From assembly GCF_024746815.1 (NCBI RefSeq), contig NZ_CP080528.1, positions 310,001-374,000 of the forward strand: a DNA stretch of 64,000 bases, in the 5' to 3' direction. Below are positions 10,301 to 16,647 of this stretch, one piece after another (position 1 is the stretch's first letter; the number at the start of each line of letters is the position of its first letter). Position numbers and translations under genes: made by a program. The notes below the pieces were generated by a model. That model was not told where the DNA came from. It ran no database searches and worked only from the letters and a program-made list of their open reading frames with translations. This DNA comes from Mesorhizobium sp. AR07 (GTDB lineage: Bacteria; Pseudomonadota; Alphaproteobacteria; Rhizobiales; Rhizobiaceae).

Positions 10301-11703
10301 ATCTGAAGGACAATCCCACGCTGGCGGCCTCCGTCATGGAGGCGTCGATCAAACTCGCTGCCGAAAAAGGCATCCTGCCCAGCCCCTCCGACGTGTCGGC
10401 CGCCGAGGACCCCGCCACGATGATCACGCTGAGTCGCGAGCAGGCCGCAGAGCGCGCAAGGATTGAAGCCTTTCGCGCCGAACAGGAAGAAAGCGCAATC
10501 GCCAAGACCACGCACGAGGTTGCCGGGCTTCTGCGGCAGGCCGGCATTGACGTGAAGATGCCGCATCTGAAGCACCGGTTGCGCTCGCCAGCCTCCATGA
10601 CTGACGAACTCACCGGCAGGAGCGCGAGCTCAAAGAACGGCGCTCAGTTGATCACCAGTGCAGTACGCTATGTCTTCGAGATCCCCGACGCGGCTTTTAC
10701 GCGAGCCTTCAAGGCGGCCGCACTGGCCTTCGAGGAGCGGGGCTACAGCGAGGTCCAGACCGCCAACTGGTTCAGAACGCGCATGCCGGCCTTCCTCGCC
10801 ATCCAGACGGTGTTCAGCACACCGCGGGGCTATCGCTTCGAGGTCGAGTTCCATACGCCGGACAGCTTTCGGACCAAACTCGCCAACCACGATAGCTATA
10901 AGGAGCTTGACAGGCTGCGGCGGCACCCCAACCCGGATGCTGCGCAAAGAGCCGGCGCGCTCATGCAGCGCGTGCAAGACCGATGCAATGAGGTCGCCAT
11001 CCCGCCTGACGCCTCGAGCATACCGCATTGGGGATCGCCAGGGGATCGCAGGTCAAGGGCGGCTGCGGCCTTCAGGTTGCGCACCGTCGAACGGAGAAGA
11101 CAGCCCGAGGCCTCCAGGTCGCCACAGGCAGGCGAGATCGTGGCAGCCCTCGGCACGCGGCCGGTCGTGCTCGTCGGCATGCCGAGCAGCGGCAAGTCGA
11201 CAATCGGCCGCGAGCTTGCCAAGAAGCTGGGACTGGACTTTGCCGACACCGACAAGCTTATCGAAGCCCAGCACGGAAAGGTGACGGATCTGTTCCGGCG
11301 CCATGGCGAGGCGCACTTCAGGAAGCTGGAGGCCGAACAGATCGCTCTCTTGCTGGAGAAGGGGTCTGCCGTCATCGCCACCGGTGGCGGCGGCTTTGTC
11401 GAGCAGCAGAATAGACGCCTCATCGGCGAGAAGGCGGTTTCGATATGGCTCGACACCAAGCCGCAAGAGATCCGCAAGCGCCTCAAGAACGATACCAGCC
11501 GCCCGCTGCTGCAAGGCCCCGACGGCGAGCAGAAGCTCAGCCGGATGTGCAACGATCGCACGCCGCTCTACCAACAAGCCGATATCAGGGTGGTTCCGCC
11601 CTATGAACAAGACAGAAAGAACGCCGACCCCTGCGTGAAGGCGCTCTACGCCTATCTGTGCGGCGGCGAGGCCGAAGCCGCCCCGGCCGCCTCCCGCTAT
11701 TGA
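4333..11703 (+). CDS. giant SKWP-repeat T3SS effector with polymerase-like core and shikimate kinase domain
   Basis: A 2456-residue protein lying 106 nt after the needle-like gene. Residues 1-375 are Ser/Arg-rich and probably disordered, as is usual for a secretion signal region. About residues 378-960 hold 13 clear copies, roughly 43 residues apart, of a unit ending in LVNGFSKWP, with degenerate units at both ends. This is the SKWP family (Ralstonia RipS, Xanthomonas XopAD, M. loti mlr6361, from memory). Residues about 1100-1900 carry a second large domain with HDGCGFIK at 1437, GVLVGRSP at 1555-1562 and DGDFDGDTVV at 1694-1703, motifs resembling cellular RNA-dependent RNA polymerases and RNAP beta-prime. 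Residues 2276-2445 are a shikimate kinase fold with Walker A GMPSSGKS at 2282. No frameshift is seen. Presumed injected into plant cells; the host target is unknown. Confidence 0.9.
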   Translation: MNPVSLKQNAYFPAPAYSGEAGESSSDEGILSSAFQPHLPSPSQISAIGSTQSVLKDLEAEEFINPANIAGQGTATQILALKQAVAARNLLQADEASSSRFARHSDDTPGGRSARAPVGQLRLLASALRGAGVARRRFSSVRDGEVSQEKSALRSEGESWRKDRAAESSYAAVLSHGQTTSAMEAGSARSDNVSARDSCPTSAQRFYEAEPHSGSSRAESGRLRHAQRSRHSSIGELPPRGQTADLQAGWHSNDGTPHRVSRAKANNLFSNALDDIRRARDFTEFSFAVVRHTGMLQGQEEHAAFLHRAAVEFTSQFLPNWEQDIRAGESFGYASVCNAVSRGPGGQAGSQACRAMAAKVSRSGSALNEVDAGALSLFALSFSRYPRLAECRDGAIRIAEFCRDHRAVLRRLDSRSLSQLVNGLSKWPDRPECGDGTVAAASEVLRRANTHGLSDFNPQNLVNLVNGFSKWPQQPECGRAIGAIGPEVAYLAGRANRLSDFIPQGLAILVNGFSKWPREESSRLATVAIAEEIIARISQFAAFDNQNLVNLVNGLSKWPDQQKTREATVAIAGEIAGRRTRLSRFAPQELANLVNGFAKWPEELNMRQAIGAIAVEIAARAGNLYGFTEQHLANVVNGLSKWSEQEKTLEAIIAVADEVLCRVAQVSIFNPQQLTNFVNGFSKWPQQERMRKATVALAGHILRRPSQFREFTQLDVPMLVNGFSKWPDEEKTREATIAIAGEILGRTNWLCEFRPQDLTILVNGFSKWPEAAHCRDATAMIADEVCGPARQIFTFDPQQLANLVNGFSKWPDQTACRNATVAAAGEVARRAERGEQLSAFAPQGLANLVNGLSKFPQEESASQATAAIGAEVCRRADRPTVGLSDFIPQHLANLVHGFAKWPQQEHNRQATVAIGGEILRRADRPDVRLSDFVSHDMANLVNGFAKWPKEPACYQALVEIARGLGTAGRRFGAFITPALASIANSLGRVAMWGDEAGQVAEPALLKDRLHQLAHYLHYAEDRLQQADALAIANILKALGKSRLFDDLGLLAQPGMNRLRELHAAPDFGLENNLETIGNLCAALLPLARSRKPQLRWHRRQALNLLNDIQPAVERKIEAHLKAGEAERTTGANASRCPALSIYQVLKTRAVLEKLYRRPNVEGDRLDLRRRQEELHYKTKEILDAARDLIEGDLSNMSWNVIAEIEAEGPLDALDTFMAQNASTVQAQNDASVFDVHQVLRAMDHEPRPPHGEAGLMRLPVVDMRGRPLATEPELRYSIFHRLTSGAVKVVAVQLLGKPSAFMLTRTLSVDGVPYRMDLFGGSKLKAPQKGLAQIAARLPDAADGEASGGKLLAIPYADTAPGTAFEQLARAWAPFKEAYYYTQRRGFAAPPAIQGLGPHDYALEGAFRLSLLPDRPAGAAHAFRLTGPHGPIALRPHDGCGFIKASLAERMPAIARAARQDGPDRVRAFAEGRRASVPATALQHYPRSEPVAQETREKALAWLDSREQPRLTAEELFRTVTCGHLDGPGAVAVPSSDACLHVPRLKSETLTSGGGVLVGRSPYDKPNLRPFAAGQLRSALDGDSTAAFLDQCVAIQYSFNVAHKSGAELAGDDPTFFAKGILIVVPDQMWPADFAERGLAMSAEDVKCHSRWTQGKDRVKADTVLECVGILQATEVFAPGSLVAVPTAEQKKLDGDFDGDTVVIVGDRPRLYDHVRRFDEQAQARGVPSLKSPKSHTPAIEDGSYQFSRSRQILAATQEVLETYSCLQRNVLAQPLEAQRWFAERAVFGTYEGVDHRLRTDIRALLNAEQPDGQALQDLIERTRQDRGAARHPVARELAELLIAELQAWARQPDGQLPQAAAALNGATAGVSAATGAIFPELGEAYPATSEPRERVQFLLDHYPARIDPRPDGYNPDDLHESAINLLSVGIKVGTDAYKSDTGARLFMQKSPGLQRLLHQIPGLKSVPYVKSMAATLHQGRFDVDASLEDLKDNPTLAASVMEASIKLAAEKGILPSPSDVSAAEDPATMITLSREQAAERARIEAFRAEQEESAIAKTTHEVAGLLRQAGIDVKMPHLKHRLRSPASMTDELTGRSASSKNGAQLITSAVRYVFEIPDAAFTRAFKAAALAFEERGYSEVQTANWFRTRMPAFLAIQTVFSTPRGYRFEVEFHTPDSFRTKLANHDSYKELDRLRRHPNPDAAQRAGALMQRVQDRCNEVAIPPDASSIPHWGSPGDRRSRAAAAFRLRTVERRRQPEASRSPQAGEIVAALGTRPVVLVGMPSSGKSTIGRELAKKLGLDFADTDKLIEAQHGKVTDLFRRHGEAHFRKLEAEQIALLLEKGSAVIATGGGGFVEQQNRRLIGEKAVSIWLDTKPQEIRKRLKNDTSRPLLQGPDGEQKLSRMCNDRTPLYQQADIRVVPPYEQDRKNADPCVKALYAYLCGGEAEAAPAASRY
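5455..7200 (+). repeat. SKWP repeat array inside the giant effector
   Basis: Thirteen well-conserved in-frame units of about 126-135 bp, each encoding a helix pair that ends in LVNG-F/L-S/A-KWP. The first unit with a clear motif is near 5590 and the last near 7150. Weaker units flank the array (SLFALSFSRYPRLAEC before it, SIANSLGRVAMWGDEA after it). The units differ at the DNA level, so the array is old rather than freshly amplified. Such helical repeats usually build a curved protein-binding surface. Confidence 0.9.
8101..9480 (+). other. two-barrel RNA polymerase-like core motifs in the effector
   Basis: Three motifs occur in the order and rough spacing seen in eukaryotic-type RNA-dependent RNA polymerases: DGCGFI (residues 1438-1443, bases 8644-8661), VLVGRSP (1556-1562) and DFDGD (1696-1700, bases 9418-9432). 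In RNAP beta-prime the equivalent motifs are an LLNRAPTLH-like stretch and NADFDGD, where the three Asp residues hold catalytic magnesium. All three Asp positions are present here. The comparison is from memory; fold and activity are inference. Confidence 0.5.
11152..11680 (+). other. C-terminal shikimate kinase domain of the effector
   Basis: Residues 2274-2449 of the effector. The Walker A loop is GMPSSGKS (2282-2289). DTDKLIE, FRRHGEAHFRKLE, an IATGGGG loop, SRPLL and RTPLYQQAD follow in the order seen in bacterial AroK, so the ATP- and shikimate-binding residues appear complete. Free shikimate kinases have about the same length. M. loti mlr6361 is reported to carry a shikimate kinase-like C-terminus (from memory). 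Confidence 0.9.
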
Positions 11704-11752
11704 GACGCCTCCCACGAGCGGGTCAGCCGGCGCTCCCAGGTCTGTAGTCGAC

Positions 11753-12471
11753 TTGCCGTCGACATCGCAGTGCATGCGTGATGATCATCGCGTCGCGCCC
11801 CTACGGGAGGTCGCGCCGTCGTCTCATGTCGTCCGTCACCCTGGCGTTGGGCCGACCGATCGCCAGGCTACCGCACCGGACGCCCCGCCGCATCGGCTGG
11901 CGCTTGGCGCAACGCAATGGCTCGAAGACGACCATATCGCGGCCGATTACGATCTGCTTGGCGAGGAGCTGCACAGGGCCGATCCGGACATCGCCGCCCA
12001 GACCCGGTTCGTGCAGCCGGCGGTGGCCCATCTGCTGCGCTTGGCCCCCAACGCGGTCGAAGCGGCCGACGCCTTCCACGGCATCCTCGATGGCGGCAGG
12101 GCCGACTTCGTGTTCCTTCCCGTCAACAATGCCGGGGTTGGCGAGGGGGCACCCACTGGTCGCTGCTCTTTCTTGATCTACGCCGGCGCGAGCCGGTCGC
12201 CTATCATTACGACTCCTCCAGCGGCCTCAACAGCACCATTGCACGACAGCTCGCAGCAAGGCTGGGCGCGCGCTCGCAGCCCGTGCGCATGGTCCAGCAG
12301 GACAACGACTATGATTGCGGGATCTTCGTGCTGGACGCCACCCGGGCGCTGGCCACACGCTTGGCCCAAGCAGAGCGGCCCGGGCGCGAGCCGCTGCACC
12401 TCGACACCCTCGTCTCCGATCGGCAGGCATTGCAGCACCGCCTCAGGACTTATCTCGCCTTGGACCAATGA
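11753..12471 (+). pseudogene. C48 (Ulp1/SUMO protease-like) effector fragment, frameshifted
   Basis: From about 11900 the frame starting at 11753 reads a C48 catalytic domain start (LGATQWLEDDHIAADYDLL). At the run of five G at 12145-12149 one G appears to be missing, and the domain continues in the next frame with GGTHWSLLFLDL, YHYDSSSG and QQDNDYDCGIFVLDA, ending at 12471. The catalytic His (in THWS), Asp (in HYDSS, codon 12211), Gln and Cys (codon 12316) are all present across the two frames. This domain is the desumoylating part of rhizobial NopD-like and Xanthomonas XopD-like effectors. There is no clear upstream N-terminal region, so the piece may be a C-terminal remnant as well as frameshifted. 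A sequencing error in the G run cannot be excluded. Confidence 0.75.
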
Positions 12472-12791
12472 AGCTTGCTGCAACGGCGCCTGCGCCAGGA
12501 ATCGCCTGGACGCTCGTTCTTCTCGACGATGATGGCCGACACGCAAAATCATCAAATGTGAGTCAGACCCCGGATTAACCGCGGCTGTCTAAGTATCCCG
12601 AGTCCGGAGGCGACACCCGTGCTACACGTTTTCCGCAGTTGAAGATGGCTGTCGTCGCGGTTTTTCCGGCCTATCGGCAGTAGGCGGACCTTCCTTTCTG
12701 GCCCTGACAAACTCTCCGGTCGCCCGGATGGCAAGGGTGGAAAGGATGCGGTGCTGAAAAGACCGATGGATCCCCGGAGCCTTCCGGCTTT
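12472..12791. other. intergenic stretch without recognisable gene
   Basis: Between the C48 remnant and the terminator after pseudoazurin I see no open frame with recognisable features in either strand. It probably marks the border between the effector region and the pseudoazurin block. Confidence 0.4.
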
Positions 12792-12832
12792 GGCGAAGGC
12801 CGGACGGACCTCTCGGTCGTCCGGCCTTCGCC
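12792..12832 (-). terminator. strong hairpin after pseudoazurin
   Basis: A perfect stem of about 15 bp (GGCGAAGGCCGGACG pairing with CGTCCGGCCTTCGCC) closes an 11-nt loop, beginning 6 nt after the pseudoazurin stop. Position and stability fit an intrinsic terminator for the minus-strand gene, although no long U run follows. Confidence 0.7.
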
Positions 12833-12837
12833 TGGGA

Positions 12838-13275
12838 TCAGTTCGCCTTCATCACCTGGCTGAACAGGTCAGGGAATACGGTCTTGGCCTTGCCGACCTG
12901 CTTGACGGTCTGCGCCGCGTCGAGGTTCACGGGCTTGCCGAAGACGATCAGCGCCACCATGCCCATGCCGTAATGCGGATTGCATTTCACGCCGTAGACG
13001 CCCTCTTGCGTCAGGGTCACGGTGATCGTTTCACCAACCTTGCCCTTGAACTCCTGGGCGCCGTCGGGGATCATTCCCTGGATGGTTTCGACATTGTGGG
13101 TCTTGTCGCCAGGCACAAACTTGACCGTGTCGCCCGGTGCCGCCTTGATGAAATTGGGTTGGAAGACCATGGAACCCTTGTCTCCCTTTGTCAGCAACTG
13201 GACAATGTGTTCCTCGGCATTTGCGGCGCCGGCAAGAGCGAGCAGGGCGGCGGCGGTAATCAGGCGAAGTTTCAT
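12838..13275 (-). CDS. pseudoazurin (type I blue copper protein)
   Basis: A 145-residue periplasmic electron carrier. I chose the ATG at 13275 (MKLRLITAAALLALAGAANA), which starts directly with a typical Sec signal peptide cleaved after ANA; the longer frame adds nine unlikely residues. The mature protein has the pseudoazurin fold: THNVE supplies the first copper His, and VKCNPHYGMGM near the C-terminus supplies the Cys, His and Met ligands. Pseudoazurins donate electrons to copper nitrite reductase (NirK) or nitrous-oxide reductase in denitrifying rhizobia. A CRP/FNR-type palindrome lies upstream and a truncated CRP/FNR regulator is divergent. No nitrite reductase gene is in the window. Confidence 0.92.
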   Translation of the reverse strand: MKLRLITAAALLALAGAANAEEHIVQLLTKGDKGSMVFQPNFIKAAPGDTVKFVPGDKTHNVETIQGMIPDGAQEFKGKVGETITVTLTQEGVYGVKCNPHYGMGMVALIVFGKPVNLDAAQTVKQVGKAKTVFPDLFSQVMKAN

Positions 13276-13347
13276 GGGAAAGTCCTTTCTTGAGTGCGTC
13301 ACGGCTTCAACCGTTGCAACTTTCTAGCCACGGCGCGGGCTAGCGAT

Positions 13348-13361
13348 TTGCGCTGGCGCAA
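13348..13361. promoter_or_regulatory. CRP/FNR-type palindrome (TTGCG-N4-CGCAA)
   Basis: A perfect 14-bp inverted repeat in the divergent region between pseudoazurin and a truncated CRP/FNR-family regulator. Half-site size and 4-nt spacer match sites of the FNR/FixK/NnrR/DNR family. Its centre is about 79 nt before the pseudoazurin ATG, suitable for activation from about -41.5. The exact regulator is inferred. Confidence 0.55.
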
Positions 13362-13430
13362 CTGGTGCGCGAAATATAGCTGGGCCGCCTGGCGGCCGCC
13401 GTGGAGTCATGAGGCAGCGAGGAGCTAAGT

Positions 13431-13505
13431 TTGCCGCTTGACCGCTCAGTTATCGCGCGACTGTCGCTGTTCGGGGGCCTAAACTCCGCGGAACTCGACA
13501 GCGTT
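13431..13505 (+). pseudogene. N-terminal stub of a CRP/FNR-family regulator
   Basis: A TTG start with GAGGAG nearby opens a frame reading LPLDRSVIARLSLFGGL and then SAELDSVL, the usual start of CRP/FNR nitrogen-oxide regulators (NnrR-like). Similarity stops after about 25 codons, where sequence resembling an IS66 tnpA end begins. It is divergent from pseudoazurin across the 13348 palindrome, so it was probably the regulator of that gene. Confidence 0.5.
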
Positions 13506-13507
13506 CT

Positions 13508-13660
13508 CAAGACCCCCGGTCCGGACGGTTTGCGAAGGAGTCGCCGACAATCACCCGCCGCCCGTTTGCGCTTACGATCTCCATGCGCCCACCGCCCGAA
13601 CAGTGATGCCCCAGCTTCCTCCGGCACGATCCTCGCCGAACCCCAGCGGGACCTTCTAGT
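13508..13660 (-). pseudogene. IS66 tnpA-like remnant
   Basis: On the minus strand a short frame reads GGGRMEIVSANGRRVIVGD, closely matching the C-terminal region of the intact IS66 TnpA at the right end of the window (TGGRMEIVGANGRRVIVD). Flanking frames are closed, so this is a scrap. It adjoins the truncated regulator, suggesting the insertion that cut it. Confidence 0.5.
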
Positions 13661-13685
13661 GTACCGTCGCAGTGATTATGACGGG

Positions 13686-13964
13686 TTAGTCTACGCCGAG
13701 AATGGGCAGGTCCTGTGGCGGGACGAGCAACTGGATGCTGCGAGCGACACCGGGCTGCTTGTCGATCAAGCCGAGTTGGTTGAGGGTCTTGAGCATCTGA
13801 TGGACTGACGGTGCGGTGACCCTGAAGTAGCGCTGGAAGTCCGCCTCCGCCGGAGCGCGGCGATTGATCTGCGAATAGGCCCAGATGAAGGCGAGGTACT
13901 GGCCCTGTTTGGCGGTGAACCGTGCTGTCGGCGCCGGCGTCTTTTGGTCAAGCAATTGATTCAT
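13686..13964 (-). CDS. small winged-helix (LexA/MarR-like) protein paired with IS630
   Basis: A 92-residue protein (start ATG 13964) with FTAKQGQYLAFIWAY and then an HTH region SVHQMLKTLNQLGLIDKQPG, like the DNA-binding domain of LexA or MarR. It is divergent from an IS630-family transposase whose start is only 43 nt away, so it is probably a passenger or regulatory gene of that element. It seems complete. Role inferred. Confidence 0.6.
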   Translation of the reverse strand: MNQLLDQKTPAPTARFTAKQGQYLAFIWAYSQINRRAPAEADFQRYFRVTAPSVHQMLKTLNQLGLIDKQPGVARSIQLLVPPQDLPILGVD

Positions 13965-14007
13965 TGTAGATTCACCTACGGCTCTTCCACCAAGAAGGGC
14001 TTTGGGA

Positions 14008-14427
14008 ATGAACATACGATATCGGGTCGAACTCAGCCAATCCGAACGAGACGAGCTGCGTGCTTTGGTGAGCGGGGGTAAACTGCCGGTGCGGCGGCTC
14101 AAGCGGATGCAGATCCTGCTGGCCGCCGACGCCGGGGTCGCCGACGAGGCCATCGCCATCTCGGTGCAGACCAGCGACTCGACCATCTACCGCACCAAGA
14201 AGCGCTTTGTGGAGATCAGCCTGGAGGCCGCCCTCAGTGAAGGGCCGCGTCCGGGGGCGGCTCGCAAACTGAGCGGCAAGCAGGAGGTGCAACTGGTGGC
14301 GCTGGCCTGTTCTGATCCGCCGCAGGGATGCGCCCGGTGGACTTTGAAGCTTCTGGCCAACGCCCTGGTCGAAGTGATCGAACACCCGAGCGTCCGCCGC
14401 AGCATTCTTTATCGGTTGTTCAAGCCA
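14008..14427 (+). pseudogene. IS630-family transposase, 3' truncated
   Basis: Starts MNIRYRVELSQSERDELRAL and contains the helix-turn-helix KRMQILLAADAGVADEAIA and TIYRTKKRFVE typical of IS630 N-termini. Similarity runs to about residue 138 (HPSVRRSILYRLFK) and stops where the terminal sequence of the IS1380 element begins (near 14428). The catalytic DDE domain is missing, so it is inactive. Confidence 0.75.
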
Positions 14428-14756
14428 CCCCCAGGGAGGGTTTCTGTCAGGCGATTCCGATCGATTGGGTTCGCCATCGCGCCCGCCATCCAAGTCTCCT
14501 CAGCAGTTGGTCGCCCGAACCGCTTCAAAAGGCCTTTCGCGATCTGACGTGGCACCGCTTGCGAAAACAGATATCCCTGACCTAGCCGCCTTGATGCACG
14601 GCGATCGGCTTTCGGCGGCCTGCATCGGCGATCTGGCCGCCCTCGGGGTGCATTTTGACAAGCCTCGTCGGGCGCCGGCGATGATCCGTCGTGATGGCAG
14701 GCGGGGTTTGCAGGTTGCGGTCGGCGGGTTCGTTTCGGGGCGCCTGCGCCCCATCG

Positions 14757-15890
14757 TTATGTCGCGAGTTGGGGGATGCGATCGAGGACGATGCGCAGAA
14801 TACGCTGGTCGGGGCAGGATGTCGGCAGGTGCAGGCGGATTTGCGTTTTCATCTCGACCACCCGCGCAGCGATTTTGATGAGGCGCAATCGCAGCGTGTC
14901 GAATTGGGCGACGGCAAAGCTCGAGCGTTTCGGCATCGCAGCGCGCAGGCCCCACATTAGCCAGTAGGCGCCGGCATGCAGGAAGAGCCGGAACTGGTTG
15001 GCCGTCGCTCTTGTGCAGGATGTGCGGTCGGCGGCAAGATGCGTCTTCCAGGACTTGATGTGGTTCTCGGCCGCGCCGCGCCGGCAGTAGAGGTCCGCGT
15101 AGAGCGCCTTGGCCTTGCCACTGGCCAGATTGGTGACGATGAAGCGGGTGTCGGCTCCTTTGGCGCCGACCTCGACCCGCGCGATGATGCGCTCGACGCG
15201 GCTCCAACTGGCGGCGCCGTCAAAGAACTCCTTGAAGCGGCGGACCTTGTTCGATTTCGCCGACGCCTCAAAACGCGCCAGCGTGGTGGCTTCCAGATGC
15301 GCGACATGCTCGCGCAGCGTCGTGGTGGGCGCCACGCCGAGGATGAAGTCTACACCGTTGGCGCGGCACCAGCCAATGACCAGTGGACTGCAATAATGGC
15401 TGTCGGCCCGGATCAGGATCCGTGTGTTCGGCCAATTGCTCCGGATCGCCCGCACCAGGCGGCGCAGGTGGGGGCAGATCTCAGCCCCGCTCGGCCGCCT
15501 GGCCGGTCGCAGGATCGCGCTGACGAACCGGCCCGCACCGTCGAACACCACGATCGGCTGGAAGCCGTATTCGTCGTAATGCGCGTTGAACAGGCGCAAT
15601 TGCTGGCCGCCATGTACGGCGTCAAACGTGTCGTCGATGTCGAGCACAATCCGCTTCGGCACCTGCCGGAAGGAAGCGCAATAGAGATCGACCATCGCCC
15701 GCCCCATGGCGACCAGCTCCCGCACGCCGGGCAGGTTCTCCAGCCGGCAGATCGTCGATTGGGAGGCCAGATCCCGACCCGACGGCAGCGCATCCTGGGC
15801 CATCTTGAAGACCGGATCGGAGCGCAGCCGGTTGGCGTCATTGCCATCCTCATAGCCGGCGGCGATCATCTTCATGCGAAAGATGGGGTA
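14757..15890 (-). pseudogene. IS1380-family transposase, 5' truncated
   Basis: Translation reads an IS1380 DDE transposase from FRMKMIAAGYEDGNDANRLRSDP to the end (about 378 residues). Landmarks are IVLDIDDTFD, ILIRADSHYCSP and the C-terminal KSWKTHLAADRTSC. The first 70-80 residues normally preceding this are missing: the frame runs into the left end of the IS110 element near 15895. IS-end sequence of the IS1380 element probably extends to about 14428. Not expected to be active. Confidence 0.8.
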
Positions 15891-16647
15891 TTCGGCTTGA
15901 GCCTCATCTTTTGGCGGTGATGCCATCAAGGTGCTGCGCTTCGAGCTGATGATAAACGTGGTCTGTCTGGAACATCCACAAGCATGCATCAGAAGGAGAA
16001 GCGCAGCATGAAACATTATGCAGGATTGGACGGTGCGCCGTGGCGGCGCGGGAGGTGAACATGGAATAGCCACCTCTCAAGCTTGCTGATTTTCGACCGG
16101 CGGCTGCAATGCCGCCCCGCCCGCAGGAGCAGCAGGCGGAAGGGGGCCGAGAAGCTCGACCGGGCGTCGCCGGTTGGGTGTCATAAGCAGATCGGCCTGA
16201 ACTGTACCGGGTGTGGACCATCGACCGCAGGCCGGGCTACCGCAGTGTCTATGGCGAGATAACGAAGTGAGCGCCGGAAGCCTCGGATTCAACCGGTAAC
16301 GCCTCCAAATCGTGCGATGGCATGGGAGGTAAGAAGCGATCAGACGCGGCGGGGCTCGTCTATCTCCGCTGCGGGGCGCGTCGAACGCGCCCAAGACGGG
16401 GGAAGCTCTCATGGCCCTGTCTTCCGCATCGCCTGGGGTAAAGCTCACCGCCTACGGACATCAAGGTTGGAAATCGGAACACGGGAACTTGGACTGTCTG
16501 CCCCGCATGGAACTGGGCTAGCCGCGACGGCCGGAGATGGACGGCACCAAGGGCGGAGCTTCCGTACTAGTCGGAGCGCGGGAAAGCCGTGCACAGGGCG
16601 AAGGGAAGCAGGAAGACGGGTAAACCTGCATGACGGAGGAGTGATCT

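Noticed and set aside
7513..10575. A 1020-codon open frame on the minus strand
   Set aside because: It lies fully antisense to the giant effector, has low complexity (His, Arg, Gly, Leu rich) and no domain; GC-rich coding DNA often leaves such shadows.
14976..15920. Plus-strand frame of 314 codons
   Set aside because: Shadow of the IS1380 transposase on the minus strand.
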